Shown here one piece after another: positions 23,820-31,703 of a stretch of DNA of 32,716 bases; position 1 is the first letter of the stretch; the number at the start of each line of letters is the position of its first letter. The stretch is from Anaerolineae bacterium. GTDB lineage: Bacteria; Chloroflexota; Anaerolineae; Anaerolineales; Villigracilaceae. The position numbers and the translations under genes were made by a program. The notes under the pieces are model-generated. The model was given only the letters and a program-made list of their open reading frames with translations, did not search any database and was not told the DNA's origin. Location: the NCBI GenBank assembly GCA_003130845.1, contig QEXW01000058.1:1-32716 (forward strand), read 5' to 3'.

Positions 23820-24500
23820 ATGCAAATTGAAATTCAACACCGTCCTTCGTATTCCCTGGCGATTGTGCAACTTGCTCCGAATGAGCGGATTCGCGCTGAA
23901 GCCGGCGCTATGGTCAGCATGTCGGCAGGCATAAACATCGAAACTCAGGCGGCAGGCGGAATTTTGAAATCTCTTACCCGTGCTGTGTTGGGTGGAGAGT
24001 CGTTCTTTCAAAACTTTTATCAGGCTGGGCCACAAGGCGGGGAGGTGACTCTGGCCCCCAACTTGCCGGGTGATATTGCCCTCATCGAATTGCGCGGGGA
24101 AACCATGATGGTGCAGGCTGGTTCGTATCTGGCCTCCGAAAGCGGCATCGAGTTGAACGCCAAAATCAGTGCCAAGGCTTTCTTATCGGCTGAGGGCCTG
24201 TCTATTTTAGAGGCCAAAGGCAGCGGCAAATTGCTTGTTTCCTCGTATGGTGCTATTTTTGAGCGTGTTTTAACGCCAGGCGAAAAGTATGTGGTGGATA
24301 CTTCACATCTGGTGGCTTTTGATGCCACTATTCAAGCGGTACCGCGCAGTGCAGGTGGCTTGAAAACCACGTTGTTTAGTGGAGAAGGCTTGGTTGTTGA
24401 ACTGACCGGTCCGGGACGGCTTTACATTCAAACGCGCTCGCCGCAGGCACTGATTAATTGGATTATTCCCCACCTTCCGAAATCTGGTGGTGATTCTTAG
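23820..24500 (+). CDS. AIM24 family protein (TIGR00266-type)
   Basis: A 226-residue all-beta protein of the AIM24/TIGR00266 family, with typical phrases EAGAMVSMSAGI, GGESFFQNFY, LAPNLPGDIALIEL and QTRSPQALINWI near the end. Bacterial members are widespread and of unknown function; the name comes from a mitochondrial inner-membrane biogenesis factor. AAAGGAGA before the ATG at 23820 decides the start over an in-frame codon eight residues upstream. No membrane segments. It has a good promoter of its own. Confidence 0.88.
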   Translation: MQIEIQHRPSYSLAIVQLAPNERIRAEAGAMVSMSAGINIETQAAGGILKSLTRAVLGGESFFQNFYQAGPQGGEVTLAPNLPGDIALIELRGETMMVQAGSYLASESGIELNAKISAKAFLSAEGLSILEAKGSGKLLVSSYGAIFERVLTPGEKYVVDTSHLVAFDATIQAVPRSAGGLKTTLFSGEGLVVELTGPGRLYIQTRSPQALINWIIPHLPKSGGDS

Positions 24501-24507
24501 GTGAACT

Positions 24508-24927
24508 ATGACCGAGATAAAACCTTTGCATTGGCAGCCCAAAGCGGGGATTGGCTACACCGTTGCTCGCCGCGCCGATGGCGGGATGAACCTGACCTTT
24601 ACCGACCTCTCTGAAGCAACCCTGGCCGACTGGCGGGAATTTGCTTATGAGCACTTGCTTGGCTCTGACCGCTTGACGCGTAACTTGTATGATTTGCGCG
24701 CCGTGTCTGAAATTCCTGAACGGGCCATCAAGCTGGCCATGGAGGTAAACAATGACCCAGCCACCCGCAATTTACGCGTTGCGGTGGTGGTTGTGGATGA
24801 AGCCGCGCGCCAAGCAATTCTTAAGGTGGCGGCTGGGGCGGTGGGTAGCGGCGCGGTCATTCGCGTCTTTACCAATCTAGCCGAAGCCGAAGCTTGGTTG
24901 ATGAAACCGATGGAGCAGATGGCGTGA
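24508..24927 (+). CDS. STAS/SpoIIAA-like protein
   Basis: A 139-residue soluble protein of unknown function. The second half has a beta strand (LRVAVVVV), a helix (EAARQAILKVAAGAVG) and the ending VFTNLAEAEAWL, the same kind of F-x-x-x-x-EA-x-WL close as in the protein encoded at 2176 and in SpoIIAA-like domains. TAGGTGA lies before the ATG. Its stop overlaps the folP start codon by the GTGA arrangement, so the two are coupled, although no functional link is known. Confidence 0.65.
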   Translation: MTEIKPLHWQPKAGIGYTVARRADGGMNLTFTDLSEATLADWREFAYEHLLGSDRLTRNLYDLRAVSEIPERAIKLAMEVNNDPATRNLRVAVVVVDEAARQAILKVAAGAVGSGAVIRVFTNLAEAEAWLMKPMEQMA

Positions 24928-25805
24928 AACCGCTTCGAGTCGGTTCAAAGGTTTTTGATTGGGGCACCCGCACGTTTGTTATGGGGATTTTAAATATCAC
25001 TCCCGATTCGTTTTCGGGGGATGGTTTGCTCTCGCGTCAGGAAGTGGTGGACGCTGCCATTGACCAGGCGCAGCGCTTTTTGCAAGCCGGCTGCGATATT
25101 CTGGATGTAGGCGGTGAATCAACCCGCCCTGGCGCGCAGACCATAACAGCTGAAGAAGAACTCCAGCGCGTTTTGCCGGTCATTGAGGCCCTGGTACGTG
25201 CTTTCCCTGAAGCGGTGATTTCCATAGATACTTATAAAGCGGCGGTTGCCCAGGCGGCTTTGCAATCTGGGGCGCACATCATCAATGACGTTTGGGGTTT
25301 ACGCGCCGATGCGCACATGCCGCTGGTGGCTGCCCAGCAGGGGGCGCCGGTGATTCTTATGCACAATCGCAGCAAGCCGGCCAATGCCCAGGTTTTACAA
25401 CAACTTGGCGGACGCTATGTGGGCGTGGAGTATGAAGACCTGCTCGAAGATGTCAAGCGCGAACTGATGGAATCGGTCAACCTTGCGCGCCAGGCCGGTA
25501 TTCCAGACGAAAACATTCTCCTCGATCCAGGCATTGGCTTTGGTAAGACGGTAGAGCAAAATCTCGAACTGCTCAACCGGCTCGATGAAATTCGCGCCCT
25601 GGGATTTCCGGTGCTATTAGGTCCTTCGCGTAAATCGTTTATTGGCTACACTTTGAACTTGCCCCCTGACCAGCGCTTGGAAGGCACAGCCGCCGCCGTT
25701 TCGGTGGGAATTGTGCGTGGCGCCGATATTGTGCGGGTTCATGATGTCGAATTCATGGTGCGTGTGGCGCGTATGACCGATGCGATAACCCGTCCCCAAG
25801 TTTGA
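24924..25805 (+). CDS. folP: Dihydropteroate synthase
   Basis: A 293-residue TIM-barrel enzyme that joins p-aminobenzoate to dihydropterin pyrophosphate in folate synthesis. All signature segments are present: MGILNITPDSFS, DVGGESTRPGA, SIDTYKA, IINDVWG, LDPGIGFGKT and GPSRKSFIG. A GTG start at 24924 is chosen: it overlaps the previous stop (GTGA), has GGAG seven bases upstream, and gives the usual short N-terminus; an upstream TTG at 24894 is less likely. Folate is also the carrier of one-carbon units from glycine cleavage, but the gene is not in the gcv unit. Confidence 0.95.
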   Translation: MKPLRVGSKVFDWGTRTFVMGILNITPDSFSGDGLLSRQEVVDAAIDQAQRFLQAGCDILDVGGESTRPGAQTITAEEELQRVLPVIEALVRAFPEAVISIDTYKAAVAQAALQSGAHIINDVWGLRADAHMPLVAAQQGAPVILMHNRSKPANAQVLQQLGGRYVGVEYEDLLEDVKRELMESVNLARQAGIPDENILLDPGIGFGKTVEQNLELLNRLDEIRALGFPVLLGPSRKSFIGYTLNLPPDQRLEGTAAAVSVGIVRGADIVRVHDVEFMVRVARMTDAITRPQV

Positions 25806-25817
25806 GTAACGACTGAT

Positions 25818-27107
25818 ATGACCGATTACGATAATCAACTCTTGCGACAGGCCATTATTCATGCCAAAGCCGGTGAGTATGAGGCTGCGCGTCGGTACCT
25901 CGCGCGCGCACTCGACTTGGCAGATGACCGTGAAACACGGGTTTGGGCGAATTATTGGATGAGCAAAGTGGTCAATGACCCACAAGAAAAACGCGAGTAC
26001 TTGGAAGAGACGCTGGCCTACGAGCCAACCCACCCTGAAGCCCGCCGTGAATTGGCGATTTTGGATGGCAAGCTTAAACCCGAAGACCTGGTTAACCCAG
26101 ATGCGTTGCCGACTGCCACTGCTGAAGCGCAAACTGCCCAGGCTGACCGTTTTACTTGCCCCAAATGTGGCGGACGGATGGTCTATGCCCCAGATGGGCG
26201 TTCGCTCTATTGTGAGTATTGTACGCGCAATCAAACATTGTCCGCTGCACCACTGCAGCAAGAGCAGGATTTTATTCTTAAAATGGCTACGGCGCAGGGG
26301 CATCGAACCGCGCTCGCGGTCAAGACCTTAACCTGTCAGGGTTGTGGAGCGCAATTTGTCCTGCCTCCGCAACAAATGACCGGTGAATGTGCTTATTGTG
26401 GTTCCAACCATATCATCCGCGGCGATGGGCAGCTGTTGCAGCCCGACTCGATTCTGCCCATGCGGCTGACTCAGTCTCAGGCGGTGCAAACCTTGGTGAA
26501 TTGGGTGGAACAGCAAGGCATTCAGCCGCAGCGCAAGGTCCAGGTTCCACGCGGCATGTACTTGCCCATGTGGACGTTCGACATCATTGGTGTCATTCCC
26601 TGGAGTGGGTATATCGTTCGCAGCAAGTACAACTCGTCTGAGTGGGAAGAGCGTGAATATGTGCAAGGGGAAAAGCAGATTTACTATGATGACATCCTCG
26701 TGCCAGGCGCGCCCAAGTTGGCCGATTTGTTGCCAATGATTGCTTCTGCTTTTGAGATTCAGTCGGCTGTTCCCTATGATGCGCGCTATTTAGCAGGTTG
26801 GCCGGCTGAGTTGCCCCAGATGAGCCTGGCTCAGGCCTCGCTGGAAGCCCGTCAACAGGCCGCCTATCGTGCGCGTCAGTTCATTCAGCGTGATTTCGGT
26901 AGCCAGCATATTGTCAATTTTTCTTATAGCACGGCCAGGGTCTCGGTGGCAACCTTCAAATTGGTGTTGGTTCCACTCTGGCTGACCATTTTACCGGCAG
27001 AAGGAAGCGAATATCGCGTTTTAATAGATGGGGTGAAAGGCACACTGTATTGCGAATTGCCGCCGCGCGGCTGGATGGGATGGTTAAAACAACTCCTGGG
27101 AACCTAA
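25818..27107 (+). CDS. TPR-like/double zinc-ribbon protein of unknown function
   Basis: A 429-residue protein. Residues 1-90 are helical with TPR-like repeats (AIIHAKAGEYEAARRYLARAL). Two four-cysteine zinc ribbons follow: C114, C117, C132, C135 and C173, C176, C191, C194. The rest, about 200-429, is a mixed domain with PMWTFDIIGVIPWSGYI and YDDILVPGAPKL, the kind of C-terminal domain seen in other zinc-ribbon proteins of unknown role. No enzyme motif and no definite membrane helix. It begins 12 bases after folP and is followed after two bases by the membrane protein gene. Confidence 0.7.
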   Translation: MTDYDNQLLRQAIIHAKAGEYEAARRYLARALDLADDRETRVWANYWMSKVVNDPQEKREYLEETLAYEPTHPEARRELAILDGKLKPEDLVNPDALPTATAEAQTAQADRFTCPKCGGRMVYAPDGRSLYCEYCTRNQTLSAAPLQQEQDFILKMATAQGHRTALAVKTLTCQGCGAQFVLPPQQMTGECAYCGSNHIIRGDGQLLQPDSILPMRLTQSQAVQTLVNWVEQQGIQPQRKVQVPRGMYLPMWTFDIIGVIPWSGYIVRSKYNSSEWEEREYVQGEKQIYYDDILVPGAPKLADLLPMIASAFEIQSAVPYDARYLAGWPAELPQMSLAQASLEARQQAAYRARQFIQRDFGSQHIVNFSYSTARVSVATFKLVLVPLWLTILPAEGSEYRVLIDGVKGTLYCELPPRGWMGWLKQLLGT

Positions 27108-27109
27108 TT

Positions 27110-28717
27110 ATGCTGATTGCGCTTGTCACCTGGATGTATGCAGGAGTGCTGTGCTACGTGTATGGCGCTCTTTTTTTTAGAAAATTACCGGTTTCACTCA
27201 CCACACTCGCGGGCTTGGTGGTTTTGACCGTTTTGGCTGAGTTTTTCAGTCTGGTGTTTCCCATTTCTGGGTGGCTTCATCTCCTGTTGATTGGTGGAGC
27301 AGTGGCTTTGGTAGCCACGCGGCGAATTGAATTTCCCAGTGTGCGCGAACTTTTCCCTGGAAATACCCGATTTCTAAACGCCGTGGCGTGGCTGGTGTTG
27401 TTGCTTGCCTTTCTCCTGGTCCTTGAAAACGCCACGCGCCGGCCTGCTAACCCCGATACGAATGGGTATCATGCGCAAGCCATCCGCTGGATTGAAACGT
27501 ATCCTGCTGTGCCAGGCCTGGGGAACTTGCATGGGCGGCTGGCGTTTAATTCGGCCTGGTTCGTGACCAATGCGCTCTTCGGTTTGGCTTTTTTAGGTCA
27601 AGGCTCGTTTCCGCTGGCTGCTGGGCTGTTGACCCTGATGGTGCTATCGTTCTTTTGGAAAGGACTGGTTGCATGGTTGGCAGGGCAGGTTTCGGCTGCC
27701 AATGGACTTCGCTTGCTGTTTGTGCCGCTGACGTTCTATCTGCTCGGTGGTGAATTATCCTCCCCCGGCACGGATTTGCCGGTCACGCTTCTGGCTTGGG
27801 TGATAGCTGTTTTATGGGTAGAGAGCCTGGAGCGTGACACCCCCTATCATCTACTGTTGATGACTTTGTTGGCTGCTTTCGCCGTTACCTTGAAACTCTC
27901 GGCCTTGCCGCTCTTGCTTTTTCCTCTATTTTCTGTTTTTTTGCAAAAACAGCGACTGTTTTCTACAGCTCTCATTTTCACCGTGGTGTTTGTGCCATTT
28001 GTGGCTCGCAATCTCATTTTGAGTGGGTATCTGCTCTACCCCTATCCGGCCTTGGATTGGTTTAATTTCGATTGGAAAATCCCCGCCGAACGAGCGGAAG
28101 AAGACCGGCGCGCAGTGATTGTGTATGGGCGGTGGGTGGGACCGGGGGAGTTTTCAGCGCCTTTGTCGGAGTGGTTTCCGCATTGGCTTGGGCGTCAGAC
28201 CTTCAATCGCAAGGTTTTGTTCTGGGGGGCTTTGCTCACGCCGCTGGCGGCTGTGTTCTATCGCTTGCGCCCTCCCCAACTCTGGCTAGGCTGGTTGGCT
28301 GGCTATCTCGGGTTGTGTTTTTGGTTTTTTAACGCGCCGGATTTTCGTTTTGGATATGGGTTTTTATTGGCGACTCTCTTGTTGGCGCTTACTCCCCTTT
28401 TGCTCTCTGCAATAACGCGTTTCTCTGTTTGCTACCGCTTCGGTGCCGCTTGGTTGGGTGGATTGCTTGGCTTGTATCTGGCCTTTATGCTAATTCGCTC
28501 TTTTGAGCCGCACACCTTTGCCAAGCGTTTGGTCTGGCCGATAGGGTATGATGATGTTCCGGTGCAAGAATGCGCTCTAGCAAATGCTCCTGCCTTTTGT
28601 GCGGTGGAATATGGTTTTTGTGGGTATCATGAACTGCCGTGTGTCCCATCCCCTCGTTATTGGGTGGAGCAGCGCGGCGCTGATTTGCGAGATGGATTCC
28701 GTTCTCTCCCCCGATGA
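27110..28717 (+). CDS. Polytopic membrane protein, GT-C/LIC_10190-like
   Basis: A 535-residue integral membrane protein with about 11-13 hydrophobic segments. The loop after the third or fourth helix reads NPDTNGYHAQAIRWIE, then VPGLGNLHGRLAFNS. This matches my memory of the LIC_10190-type membrane family and is like the acidic first loop of GT-C glycosyltransferases, so transfer of a sugar from a lipid carrier is possible. The C-terminal part is soluble with several Cys (VQECALANAPAFC, YGFCGYHELPC), suggesting disulfides outside the membrane. ATG at 27110 stands two bases after the previous stop; an overlapping ATG at 27080 is an alternative. Confidence 0.65.
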   Translation: MLIALVTWMYAGVLCYVYGALFFRKLPVSLTTLAGLVVLTVLAEFFSLVFPISGWLHLLLIGGAVALVATRRIEFPSVRELFPGNTRFLNAVAWLVLLLAFLLVLENATRRPANPDTNGYHAQAIRWIETYPAVPGLGNLHGRLAFNSAWFVTNALFGLAFLGQGSFPLAAGLLTLMVLSFFWKGLVAWLAGQVSAANGLRLLFVPLTFYLLGGELSSPGTDLPVTLLAWVIAVLWVESLERDTPYHLLLMTLLAAFAVTLKLSALPLLLFPLFSVFLQKQRLFSTALIFTVVFVPFVARNLILSGYLLYPYPALDWFNFDWKIPAERAEEDRRAVIVYGRWVGPGEFSAPLSEWFPHWLGRQTFNRKVLFWGALLTPLAAVFYRLRPPQLWLGWLAGYLGLCFWFFNAPDFRFGYGFLLATLLLALTPLLLSAITRFSVCYRFGAAWLGGLLGLYLAFMLIRSFEPHTFAKRLVWPIGYDDVPVQECALANAPAFCAVEYGFCGYHELPCVPSPRYWVEQRGADLRDGFRSLPR

Positions 28718-28729
28718 TAAAATACGTCC

Positions 28730-31519
28730 ATGTCGTCTCTTTCTGTTCTGCGCAGGCGCCGTGAACGGCGTATTGAGCAGCGTCAGCGTGCCGGTGAACG
28801 CCTAAATGGCAGTCTGATTGGCTTGGGACTGCTTTTCTTTGCCCTGCTCGGTTTGACCATTTTGGGGTTGGCGCTGGCCTACTCATTTTTGACGGCTGAT
28901 TTGCCTTCTCCAGAAACCATCCCGGCTTTGTTAGAGCCGCCCTATGGCTCTCTGTTGCAACCAACCCGTATTTATGACCGCACAGGCACTCATTTGCTGG
29001 CGGTACTCGCACCCCAAGATGCGCCTCGGCAGTATCTGCCTTTGGTGGCAGATGCTTCTGCCGAAGCAACGTTACCTGAGACTTTAGCCCGTGCGACAGT
29101 AGCGTTGATTGACCCGGGCTTTTGGCTTCATCCTGGCTATACGTTGGATGGCCTGACCGATCCATCCGACCATCCTACCATCCCACAGAAACTGATTGCG
29201 GAACTGGTTTTGTGGCAAGAACCGCCCAGTTTGCGGCGCGCGTTGCGCGAGCGAATCTTGGCTGCCCAGCTGGTGAGACGCTATGGACGCCCAAAAGTTT
29301 TAGAATGGTATCTGAACTCTGCCAACTATGGCCGTTTGGCGTATGGGGCTGATGCCGCGGCTCGCTTGTATTTTGATAAACCGGCCTCTGCGCTCAGCCT
29401 GGCCGAATCGGTTCTCTTGGCGTCGGTGAACCAACTCCCGGCCATCAACCCGCTCGATGCGCCACAAGCCGCCTTGCAGCGACAGCAGGAAGCGTTGAAG
29501 AATTTGCAAGCGACGGGTGCTTTCTCGCCTGAAGAAGTGGAGATGGCGCGGGCCGAAACGTTGCTTTTTGCCCCTGCGGTTTCCTTTCCCAGCCCCGCAC
29601 CGGCCTTTGTGGCCCTGGCGCTTTCGCAACTCGAACGTCAGTTTGACCGCGCCCGGGTGGAGCGGGGTGGCATGGTTGTGTTGACCACGCTTGATTACGA
29701 AATCCAAGCGCGCGCCGCGTGCCTTGTTCGTGTTCAGTTGGCGCGCTTGGCCGAAGTGGAGCCGCCTGCCTGCGAGGGCGCAGCGTTTTTGCCGCCCCTG
29801 CCGCCTGATTCTGTCAATCCAGAAGTCTCAGCCTCTGTTGCCATTTTGGATCCACGCTCTGGGCAGGTCTTGGCCTTGGTGGGGGATACTCGCGCTGGAC
29901 AGGAGTTAGCCTTTCTGCCGCCCTATCGTCCGGGCAGTTTGTTTACGCCTTTTGTCTATTTGGCCGGCTTTACGCGTGGACTTTCTCCTGCCAGTCTTAC
30001 CTGGGATCTTCCACCCCCGGGAACTTCACCGGAGATTGCCAAGCAATATCGTGGTCCGGTGCGGTTGCGGGTTGCGATGTCGAATGATTTGCCTGGTCCT
30101 ACCCGCCAGATGTTCGATGCGATGGGCGCGGCGCTGATTGGCCAAACGTTACGTGCCTTTGGGTTAGATATTACTCCTACCTCGTTGGATGATTTGCTTG
30201 CCTTGGAAAATCGTTATACCGTTTTGGATGTGGCGCGGGTATATGGCATTTTTGCTGCGCAAGGCACTCTGCTTGGGCAGCAAACCTCGCCTGGCGTATT
30301 AGGCGAATGGGCATTGCTTTCTATTCGTGGGGCGGATGGGCGTGATTATGTGCAATGGGATGCGCCTCGTTCGGAACCGGTGCTCAGTCCAGCCCTGGCA
30401 TATCTGGTGACCGACGTTTTGCGCGATGCAACCGTGCGCCAAGACCCCAGCCTGTTTGAGATAGGTCGGCCTGTGGCAGTTAAGACCGCACAAGGGTCGC
30501 AGCCGGGGGAATTTTGGGCGGTTGGCTACACTCCCCAACGGGTTGTTGTCTTATGGATGGGCGGTGAACGCCTTTCAGAGCGTCCGGTTTCCGGTTTATG
30601 GTTGGCGCTTATGCAAGCGGCCAGCCGCAATGCACCGGCTGAAGATTGGCCGCGCCCGGCGGGCATTGTGCGCCTGAGAGTGTGTGACCCCTCGGGCTTG
30701 CTTCCCACCGAAGCCTGTCCTAACCAGGTGATGGAGACCTTTATTGATGGCTATCAACCCATGCAGCCGGATTCGCTTTACCGCGCTTATGCTATCAACC
30801 GTGAAACTGGCCTGTTAGCCACCGTTTTTACCCCCCCGGCCTTGATAGAAAATCGTGTCTACTTGCAAGTTCCTGCTCAAGCGCAGGAATGGGCGGCTGC
30901 GGTTGGGATAGAATCGCCGCCAGACACCTATGATACCATTCGCCCACCGCGCGTTTCACCTTCAGCGAACATCGTGGCCCCGGCGCTGTTCGAGCAACAG
31001 AAAGGCACAATCTCAATCCTTGGAACAGCTGCAGGGCAAGATTTTGTTTCTTATCGTTTGCTCTATGGCCAAGGCTTGAACCCTTCCGGTTGGGTATTGA
31101 TTGCCGAGGGTAATCAGCCGGTCGAGGCAGCAACGCTTGCCGAGTGGGATACCACCGGCTTAAATGGCTTGTATGTTTTACAACTGATTGTCCTTCGGAC
31201 AGAAAATCGCATCGAAACCGCCTCCACGCTTGTGATGATAGATAACGAGCCGCCGCACATCGCTTTAGACTTCCCAAAAAATGACACAAATTTGGTCCTG
31301 ACTGAGCAGCCACAGCTTGTTTTTCAGCCTCGTGTCAGTGACAATTTCCACCTTGCGCGGGTTGAAGTTTGGTTGGATGGTCGGCAGCTAGCTACGTTTG
31401 ATGCGCCTCCATTCACTGTGACCTGGAACGCACGGCGCGGCCAACACAACCTACGCGTTTTGGCGCGCGACCGGTTGGGGCATGAGACGACCTTGGATGT
31501 AACTTTTTCGGTCGAGTAA
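28730..31519 (+). CDS. Class A penicillin-binding protein homologue with degenerate catalytic motifs
   Basis: A 929-residue protein with the layout of a bifunctional PBP: basic N-terminus, one membrane helix (about 28-52), a GT51-like domain (about 75-245), a transpeptidase-like domain (about 365-640) and C-terminal Ig-like domains (about 720-929). Fold marks remain (EWYLNSANYGRLAYGADAAARLYF; ASVAILDPRSGQVLALVG), but active sites are changed. The GT51 EDxxF motif reads IDPGF (127-131), losing the catalytic Glu, and GGSTITQQ is PTIPQK. The transpeptidase SxxK is SLFT (403-406), without Lys; SxN is replaced by SND (451-453), and KTG is KTA (585-587). It is full length and not broken, so probably a maintained non-enzymatic cell-wall protein. 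GATGATAAAATAC lies just upstream. Confidence 0.85.
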   Translation: MSSLSVLRRRRERRIEQRQRAGERLNGSLIGLGLLFFALLGLTILGLALAYSFLTADLPSPETIPALLEPPYGSLLQPTRIYDRTGTHLLAVLAPQDAPRQYLPLVADASAEATLPETLARATVALIDPGFWLHPGYTLDGLTDPSDHPTIPQKLIAELVLWQEPPSLRRALRERILAAQLVRRYGRPKVLEWYLNSANYGRLAYGADAAARLYFDKPASALSLAESVLLASVNQLPAINPLDAPQAALQRQQEALKNLQATGAFSPEEVEMARAETLLFAPAVSFPSPAPAFVALALSQLERQFDRARVERGGMVVLTTLDYEIQARAACLVRVQLARLAEVEPPACEGAAFLPPLPPDSVNPEVSASVAILDPRSGQVLALVGDTRAGQELAFLPPYRPGSLFTPFVYLAGFTRGLSPASLTWDLPPPGTSPEIAKQYRGPVRLRVAMSNDLPGPTRQMFDAMGAALIGQTLRAFGLDITPTSLDDLLALENRYTVLDVARVYGIFAAQGTLLGQQTSPGVLGEWALLSIRGADGRDYVQWDAPRSEPVLSPALAYLVTDVLRDATVRQDPSLFEIGRPVAVKTAQGSQPGEFWAVGYTPQRVVVLWMGGERLSERPVSGLWLALMQAASRNAPAEDWPRPAGIVRLRVCDPSGLLPTEACPNQVMETFIDGYQPMQPDSLYRAYAINRETGLLATVFTPPALIENRVYLQVPAQAQEWAAAVGIESPPDTYDTIRPPRVSPSANIVAPALFEQQKGTISILGTAAGQDFVSYRLLYGQGLNPSGWVLIAEGNQPVEAATLAEWDTTGLNGLYVLQLIVLRTENRIETASTLVMIDNEPPHIALDFPKNDTNLVLTEQPQLVFQPRVSDNFHLARVEVWLDGRQLATFDAPPFTVTWNARRGQHNLRVLARDRLGHETTLDVTFSVE

Positions 31520-31661
31520 TCTCTCACACTGCTGCTTTCTAAGTGCCGGATTGTTCCTGACACGGTGAACGTGTAGCACAAACATCTTTGGGTTTGAGCA
31601 GCGGTTTTTCATGCCTGCAGCGCTTTGGCGTGTAAAACACTGTTCTACGACTTCTCTTTTA

Positions 31662-31670
31662 TGCTAAACT
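31662..31670 (+). promoter_or_regulatory. Possible extended -10 promoter of the stalk protein
   Basis: TGCTAAACT is a near-consensus -10 box with TGN extension, 33 bases before the ATG at 31704. No -35 box is evident. Nothing else recognisable was seen in the 184-base gap (31520-31703), apart from a small ACACG/CGTGT hairpin. Confidence 0.35.
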
Positions 31671-31703
31671 AATTCGACTCATCCCTTCGCGTTCAGCCCA
31701 ATC

